Below are positions 59,233 to 64,000 of a stretch of 64,000 bases of DNA, piece by piece. Every line of letters starts with the position of its first letter. The first letter of the stretch is position 1. This DNA comes from Mesorhizobium sp. WSM4311. GTDB lineage: Bacteria; Pseudomonadota; Alphaproteobacteria; Rhizobiales; Rhizobiaceae. The notes beneath the pieces were generated by a model. It made no database searches. It was not told the DNA's origin and was given only the letters and a program-made list of their open reading frames with translations. The stretch covers positions 62,001 through 126,000 of the forward strand of contig NZ_NSFV01000011.1 in the NCBI RefSeq assembly GCF_002295115.1. Direction: 5' to 3'. Made by a program: the position numbers and the translations under genes.

Positions 59233-59951
59233 GACTTTGGTCCTCCGTGATCAACGATAACCGCCCCCGTCAGTGCCAGTTCCGCTGCAGATGGAACATT
59301 CTCTACGGCTGGTCGGTTGGCCAGGAAGACCATTCCCTGCCAGACAAACTGGTGCGCGGCCCGGGTCGGCAAACCCCTCTGCTGACCGGCAGACATGCCG
59401 CCCAAACCAGAGCCCAATAAAGAATCGCTGCTAGATGCGCCGGCCTGGACATCCGACGTGCGAGAGCCTGCCCCGGATCCCGCACGAACTTCCATTCTCC
59501 AATCCCGACAAGAACCGAAGCCCGCGAAGGGAGCATTGCAATGAGCGGTGATTAGGTGCTGGCTGTCTTTGCGGTGCGGCTCGCTTTTGGTAAGAAGGCG
59601 CGACGTCTCGGCGATAAAATTGCCGCGCCTGGATGGAGGCGTCGAGTGAGTTGCGCCAATAGTCGGTCACCGCGTCGTCCGTTACAGCACAATCGTTTGC
59701 CCGTAGTATTTGCCGGCATTCCGGATGGGCGCCGCTGCTAGTTTCGATGTGGTCGGCAGGAACACGCAATGTGGAAAGACGGGGTCCGATGCGATGGCCC
59801 GATGCGCGCGGGCTTGCAAACATACCGACCATCAACATTGGCCCAGCGTTCCTCAGCTCATCGCTGCGGCCACGCGCGGCCATCATCAGTTCCGGCATTG
59901 ATGGCTTGGCTAGCCCGGGAAACCAACGTCATGCCTCCCCACTTGCCGTGC
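59233..59951. other. 719-bp gap with a weak stress-type promoter
   Basis: The site at 59259-59283 is the only signal. Minus-strand sequence near 59620-59700 (WRNSLDASIQARQFYRRD) looks protein-like but has no start or family; possibly a relic. Confidence 0.35.
59259..59283 (-). promoter_or_regulatory. EcfG-like promoter of the hydrophilic protein gene
   Basis: Minus strand GGAAC (59283-59279), 16 bp, GGTT (59262-59259). The -10 first base is not C. Confidence 0.5.
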
Positions 59952-60029
59952 CTATCTCCTCAGGCCAAAAAAGCTCAGCACCGCAAGAACAACGACGACT
60001 AGCCCTACAATGTAGATTATGCTGTGCAT
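59952..60029 (-). CDS. 25-aa single-helix membrane peptide
   Basis: MHSIIYIVGLVVVVLAVL followed by SFFGLRR. GGAG lies 8 bases before the ATG. Short hydrophobic peptides of this pattern recur, to my recollection, in alphaproteobacterial genomes. A GGAAC-N16-TGTT site (60098-60122) lies upstream. One transmembrane helix with a basic end. Confidence 0.55.
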   Translation of the reverse strand: MHSIIYIVGLVVVVLAVLSFFGLRR

Positions 60030-60097
60030 CGATCGGACTCCAAAATAATAGGCAGGCCACGCTCTTTGGCCTACCGTACGGTTATTGCGTCGAAATC

Positions 60098-60122
60098 AAC
60101 ATTTCGGACCGCCTAATGTTCC
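60098..60122 (-). promoter_or_regulatory. EcfG-like site for the 25-aa peptide
   Basis: Minus strand GGAAC (60122-60118), 16 bp, TGTT (60101-60098). -10 first base T instead of C, lower confidence. Confidence 0.4.
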
Positions 60123-60462
60123 ATATGTGGGCCGTATTTTTAGGAGGTCGCCGTTGGGCCGGCTTTAGCGGGTTGGCAACTTGTGCCGCAGCGTCAGTGC
60201 CGGCCTTAGGAATGGCCGATAGACGCCCGAGATCCTTTTGAGGGCGTGGCAAAAGAAATCCGTTTTACCTTCGAAATTGCATCTATCACTGCGCCGCACT
60301 CGCCCTGCTAATGCTGGGCCGATGACGAGTGCCGGAGTATTGGCCGTCGGCCGACAATTGGTCACCTCTCAATGTCCCTGACGGGTCCTGCGGTAACGGA
60401 ACCAAAGCGATCGCACGATGTTAAGCAGGCGAAGGGCCATCTTAAATCGTTGAGGATCTCAA
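60123..60462. other. 340-bp gap with a second EcfG-like site
   Basis: GGAAC (60398-60402), 16 bp, TGTT (60419-60422) precedes the His-rich protein by about 40 bp. No other feature seen. Confidence 0.4.
60398..60422 (+). promoter_or_regulatory. EcfG-like promoter of the His-rich secreted protein
   Basis: GGAAC, 16-bp spacer, TGTT; -10 first base is T. Confidence 0.4.
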
Positions 60463-60765
60463 ATGAAAGTCGCCATTGTTACTGCTTTGGCCCTGTGCCT
60501 ACTCGTACCCTGCGTCGCCTCGGCCGACGCGATCGTAGTTCAGACCCATAGACACCACCGACACCACCACTGGAACAATGATCGTGTCGTTATCTATCGT
60601 GAAGGACATCGCCTCCATCACCGCCATCATGGTGATATCACTTTCTTCGATCACGGTCGTCGCCACCATCGCTCCGATGCGGTTGTTGTCCGAAGCCCGA
60701 TGGATCGATCGCACCACCATCGTCACCGCCACGTTGTTATTCAGCAGGAGAATGGCGGTTATTGA
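60463..60765 (+). CDS. Secreted histidine-rich protein
   Basis: A 100-aa protein with a signal peptide (MKVAIVTALALCLLVPCVASAD) and a mature part of about 78 residues in which nearly a quarter are His, in short runs such as HRHHRHHH, HHRHHGD and HHHRHRH. It is likely to bind Ni, Zn or Cu in the periplasm. The first Ile-Val-Val-Gln strand and the terminal HVVIQQENGGY bracket the His region. A 12-bp hairpin follows at 60778-60806. Confidence 0.8.
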   Translation: MKVAIVTALALCLLVPCVASADAIVVQTHRHHRHHHWNNDRVVIYREGHRLHHRHHGDITFFDHGRRHHRSDAVVVRSPMDRSHHHRHRHVVIQQENGGY

Positions 60766-60777
60766 CCGCCTCCTTTT

Positions 60778-60806
60778 TGCCCGGCTCTCACTTGGAGAGC
60801 CGGGCA
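60778..60806 (+). terminator. Hairpin after the His-rich gene
   Basis: A perfect 12-bp stem with a 5-base loop (TGCCCGGCTCTC / GAGAGCCGGGCA), preceded rather than followed by TTTTT. It lies 12 bp after the stop and probably limits read-through. Confidence 0.5.
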
Positions 60807-60992
60807 CGCATTACGATGTATGATCGGCGAAAGCTAAACCGAATTGGCGGTTGGTCGGAGCTCGGGCACACCAGCGCAGCCGAGCCTGCTACGGTAGTCG
60901 GCGAAAGCAAATTCGCGTGCTGGATTGTGCGCTACGCGGGGCCAAAAGGCGCGCCAACTCCTTTAATCACGCCGCTCGAACCTGGAAAGTAA

Positions 60993-61537
60993 ATGGAAAA
61001 GATCAGAAGACTGCTGGCTTTCTGGTTTGTGGTTGTCAGCGCTACCGCGATCAATTCCGAACTTACTCCTGCCGTCGCGGCCGCGCCGGCAGATGCAGCG
61101 ACGATTGCCGATCATTTCTCAGCCATAAAGTCCATGTCAGGGGACTTCGTCCAGTCTGGTCCTAGGGCGGAAAAGACCAGCGGGAGATTTTTTCTGCAAC
61201 GCCCGGGCAAGCTCCGATTCGACTATGCAGGCCAATCCGGGATCAGCTTGATTGCAGATGGAAGATCCGTCGTAATCTACAACAAGAAGCTCAAGACCTC
61301 ACGCCTGGTGCCCAGGTTATCATTAAGCTGGCTGACAAGTCGGCTTTCGGAAACTCGAACATCACGATGGTCTTTGACAAGAAATCGTTGGATCTACGCA
61401 GATGGAGCCTCACCGACGAAAGAGGGCAGATCACGACAGTGACTATCTCTAATGTGAAGGAGGGCGTTCGCGCTCCTCCAGGCACCTTCACCATCGATTA
61501 TGCTGCAAACCGTCAATTCAACACCAAAGCGAAATAA
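60993..61537 (+). pseudogene. lolA: Broken outer-membrane lipoprotein carrier gene (lolA)
   Basis: The first part is LolA: signal-like LLAFWFVVVSATAINSE, then DHFSAIKSMSGDFVQ, GRFFLQRPGKLRFDYAG, LIADGRSVVIYNKKLKTS. After about residue 103 the frame is wrong (SRLVPRLSLSWLTSRL) and reads into noise, while the continuing LolA end (LADKSAFGNSNITMVFDKKSLDLRRWSLTDERGQITTVTISNV, DYAANRQFNTKAK) is found in another frame up to 61537. Roughly 35-40 codons are missing at the junction. Another intact lolA would be expected elsewhere. Confidence 0.8.
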
Positions 61538-61799
61538 CGGCCCACCGGCGGTAAGCTGGCCGAGAAGCAGTTGAAGTGACGGACGAACTCGCAAGAGGGC
61601 CGGCGCGTTCCCCAACAAGCGCAACTCCGAGCCAGGCGGTCCCTTTCAGAGAGTTCCTGGTCTCGGACGTGCACGCCGGCTTTGTCGGCATGCATGTGAT
61701 CCCGTCAACAGCTAAATCTAAATTAGAGAGATATGGATCAAAAAGCGGGAACTGCGCATTTAGTATCCGGCCCGCTTTCGGGCTGCTGGAGGACGACTG

Positions 61800-62063
61800 A
61801 TGAAAAAGACAATGCTCGTATTAAGCCTTCTCATTCCGCTTGTTGCATGTTCCCGCACTGAACAGGGTGCTGCCGTCGGCGGACTGGGTGGGGCGGCAAT
61901 CGGCGCGGCCGTGGCTGGTAACCCAGTGCAAGGCGCGGTCGTTGGCGGAGCTGCTGGTGCCATCGCAGGGGCGGTGATCGGACACGCCAGCGAGGCCGGC
62001 CAGTGCCGTTATAGGGATCGCCAAGGGCGCGTCTATGTTGCCAGGTGTCCCGAGGGGTATTGA
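61800..62063 (+). CDS. Glycine-zipper lipoprotein
   Basis: An 87-aa lipoprotein: MKKTMLVLSLLIPLVACSRTEQG has the lipobox LVAC, then AAVGGLGGAAIGAAVAGNPVQGAVVGGAAGAIAGAVIG, a glycine-zipper that inserts in membranes, and CRYRDRQGRVYVARCPEGY at the end with a Cys pair. It belongs to the small YMGG/17-kDa-type family. GGAGGA precedes the ATG at 61800. Probably an outer-membrane stress lipoprotein. Confidence 0.85.
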   Translation: MKKTMLVLSLLIPLVACSRTEQGAAVGGLGGAAIGAAVAGNPVQGAVVGGAAGAIAGAVIGHASEAGQCRYRDRQGRVYVARCPEGY

Positions 62064-62237
62064 GTGTGTCGGGCCCGCGCGACCCTGCGATGGCACTGCG
62101 GCCTGCTGTCCGCTACGGAGGCTTAACGATCGATAGACTGAGGCGCAATGCAGTCTTCGAGTAAAAGTTTACGCCTGGCTCGTTCAATTCTTGGTCAGGC
62201 GTTTATGCGCATGCCCCGCCCTTCGCTTTTTATCGGA

Positions 62238-64000
62238 TCAAACGGACTTAGCCGCCCTATCCTGTCTTTGTTGCTTTAGGGCTGGTGCGATTGCTCGAAA
62301 GATAGCCTCTACGAGATCCTTTTCTCGGAAGGGCTTGCTCAACAGAGGGACATCCGACGGGCGATCCGAAATCGTAGCCGCTTCGGCGTAGCCCGTCACT
62401 ATCACCGCCGGCCAATCGCTGCGGAGGTTGCGTGCGAATCGAATAACGTCGATCCCGGTGACCAGCGGCATGGCAAAGTCAGTGACGATTACATCAAAAT
62501 CATGCGGGGCCCGTTCAATGGCAGCCAGCGCCTCAGCGCCGCCAGACGCGCAGGTCACCGAAAAACCTCGCTGACGAAGCGACTCGGCAGTCAGTTGCCG
62601 CAACACGCTGCTGTCGTCGATCAGAAGGACAGACGGGTTTTCTTTGCCGCTATAAGTTACTGGTTCCTCTTTGGCCGCCGTGTCATCGCTAAATGAATCA
62701 TCAAAAGAACGTGGCAGCCACAGTTCCATTGCCGTTCCGCGACCAGGGGCGCTTTCTATGCGAAGAGAACCCCCGGACTGCTTCATGAAGCCATAAACCG
62801 TGCTGAGCCCGAGCCCTGTTCCCTTTCCAACCGGCTTTGTCGTGAAGAAAGGTTCAATGACCTTCGCCAGTATGTCGGAAGGGATTCCCGAACCCGTATC
62901 CTTGACCGTTATGACCACATATTCGCCAGGCGCCAGATCTTGCGACGTCGTCTTGAGGGAGCGATTTTGCGCAAGCACGCTGATAGTCCCACCCGACGGC
63001 ATGGCGTCGCGTGCGTTGAAAACAAGGTTCATCAGCGCAAGTTCAAGCTGCCCGGAATCCACGTGGACCGGCCATACCGTGTCGTCGATCTGCCAGTCGA
63101 AGCGTATCAAGCCCCCTAAGACTGGTGCTACCAACCCGTTCATGGTGTCGCCGAACCCTGCAAGACGCACCGCTTCCGGCTTCAGCGTCTGACGACGCGA
63201 AAAGGCGAGCATGCGAGTGACGAGATCGGCGCCTTGTTTGGCCGAGCGCCGCATCAGCTCAAGGACCTGCCGGGCCTGGTCATCCAAGGTTGCACCGCGT
63301 TCGAGCAGTCCCAACCCACTCAAGATTGCGGCGAGCAGATTGTTGAAATCATGAGCCAGGCCACCGGTCAGCTTGCCAATAGCATCAAGTCGCTGCGACT
63401 GAAGCAGCTGGTCCTCAAGAGCCCGCCGCTCTGTGACGTCAAGCAGCGTCCCAAAGATTTCCGGTTCGCGGCCATCTGCGCCATTCGACATCACACCTTG
63501 GTCGAGAAAGATCCGATACTCGCCATTGGCGCACAGCCAGCGGAATTCACAGGTGTAGGAGCCGGTCGTTTTTGCCACCAAAAGCGCTTGCTCCAACCTG
63601 GCGCGATCGTCCGGGTGGACCCGGCTAAGGCCAAAGGACGGATCGGAGGTCAATGTCTTGGATGTAAAGCCAGCTAGACGTTCGACCCCGTCGGTGACAA
63701 AGCGCGTCGCGAAGGGCGGCGCGGCTGCCCGCGCATGGAAACAGACAGGCAGGGAACCCAAAATCGCATCCTGCCGTTCCTCCGCGTTGCGCAGGGCCTG
63801 CTCGGCCTGAAGCTTGTCCTTCTGCGCCTGGAGTGCCTGTGCCAGCAGTCTCTTCTCGGTCGCTGCCTTTCGCTGAATTTCCAGGGTCTTTTCGTGGAGT
63901 TCGACGAAGACCGCGACTTTCGAGCGCAGCATGATCGGATCGAATGGCTTAAACACATAGTCGACCGCGCCGGCATCATAGCCGCGCAGCATGTGAGCCT
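62238..64000 (-). CDS. Hybrid sensor histidine kinase/response regulator (N-terminus outside window)
   Basis: The frame is open beyond the right window edge. In order: the end of a receiver domain (GYDAGAVDYVFKPFDP), a coiled linker, a PAS domain (ILGSLPVCFHARAAAPPFATRFVTDGVERLAGF), HisKA (LTGGLAHDFNNLLAAILSGLGLL), HATPase (MNLVFNARDAMPSG, DTGSGIP, GKGTGLGLSTVYGFM), and a C-terminal receiver (LLIDDSSVLRQ, VIVTDFAMPL, LLSKPFREKDL). It is an Rec-PAS-HK-Rec phosphorelay protein; targets are unknown. The missing start is expected within 400 bp or so beyond the window. Confidence 0.9.
   Translation of the reverse strand, partial: AHMLRGYDAGAVDYVFKPFDPIMLRSKVAVFVELHEKTLEIQRKAATEKRLLAQALQAQKDKLQAEQALRNAEERQDAILGSLPVCFHARAAAPPFATRFVTDGVERLAGFTSKTLTSDPSFGLSRVHPDDRARLEQALLVAKTTGSYTCEFRWLCANGEYRIFLDQGVMSNGADGREPEIFGTLLDVTERRALEDQLLQSQRLDAIGKLTGGLAHDFNNLLAAILSGLGLLERGATLDDQARQVLELMRRSAKQGADLVTRMLAFSRRQTLKPEAVRLAGFGDTMNGLVAPVLGGLIRFDWQIDDTVWPVHVDSGQLELALMNLVFNARDAMPSGGTISVLAQNRSLKTTSQDLAPGEYVVITVKDTGSGIPSDILAKVIEPFFTTKPVGKGTGLGLSTVYGFMKQSGGSLRIESAPGRGTAMELWLPRSFDDSFSDDTAAKEEPVTYSGKENPSVLLIDDSSVLRQLTAESLRQRGFSVTCASGGAEALAAIERAPHDFDVIVTDFAMPLVTGIDVIRFARNLRSDWPAVIVTGYAEAATISDRPSDVPLLSKPFREKDLVEAIFRAIAPALKQQRQDRAAKSV

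Noticed and set aside
59431-59898. 155-codon minus-strand frame
   Set aside because: No ribosome site or known family; composition resembles noise with one protein-like stretch.

Overview
The window looks like high-GC (about 60-63%) chromosomal DNA of a Mesorhizobium-like alphaproteobacterium (Hyphomicrobiales). This is inferred from the ICE-type transfer genes, a MucR/Ros regulator, HWE-type histidine kinases, KaiC-like and YihY proteins, and at least a dozen copies of the alphaproteobacterial EcfG stress promoter (GGAAC-N16-nGTT). No rRNA, tRNA or CRISPR array was seen.

Region 1 (1-16.5 kb) is one end of an integrative and conjugative element, transcribed almost wholly on the minus strand. 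In transcription order it holds ParB-like, DUF736, DUF932, a hypothetical gene, a split DUF6499/DUF2285 activator, an AlpA/RdfS-like excisionase, a RepA-type initiator, DUF2840, TraF, DUF736, a lytic transglycosylase, the relaxase and the TraG coupling protein. The TraG C-terminus lies beyond base 1. The split activator carries, in exactly the right place, the UUU-C slippery site of the known programmed +1 frameshift of FseA. A candidate oriT lies upstream of the relaxase and iteron-like repeats lie inside repA. DUF932 and ParB are each preceded by copies of one structured leader; a third, orphan copy sits at 20.7-20.9 kb.

Region 2 (16.7-25 kb) is a DNA-maintenance and stress patch: a PolX-like protein with an eroded polymerase site but an intact PHP domain, a DUF892 ferritin-like protein, a coiled-coil protein, a VRR-NUC/DnaQ fusion nuclease and a heavily decayed dinB.

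Region 3 (25-44 kb) is accessory DNA with many remnants (NmrA, Crp/Fnr, IS110, SRAP, isochorismatase-like). Its intact genes include a quinone oxidoreductase, an iron-permease-family protein, trehalose-6-phosphate synthase, two Hsp20 genes (one truncated), a GDE-type glucosidase, a family-4 glycosyltransferase, a Crp/Fnr regulator, a periplasmic-binding-fold protein overlapping an EamA exporter, and a CGNR regulator.

Region 4 (44.6-64 kb) is a general stress response cluster: a three-gene membrane-stress operon (with a holin-like protein), a KaiC-like ATPase coupled to an HWE kinase, a second HWE kinase, a PAP2/DAG-kinase/metallophosphoesterase operon, a phospholipase-D protein, YihY, several very small proteins, a broken lolA, a glycine-zipper lipoprotein and a hybrid histidine kinase that runs off the right end. 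Near-identical promoter motifs before at least twelve units imply that EcfG/PhyR-type signalling controls most of regions 2-4, although none of those regulators is in the window.
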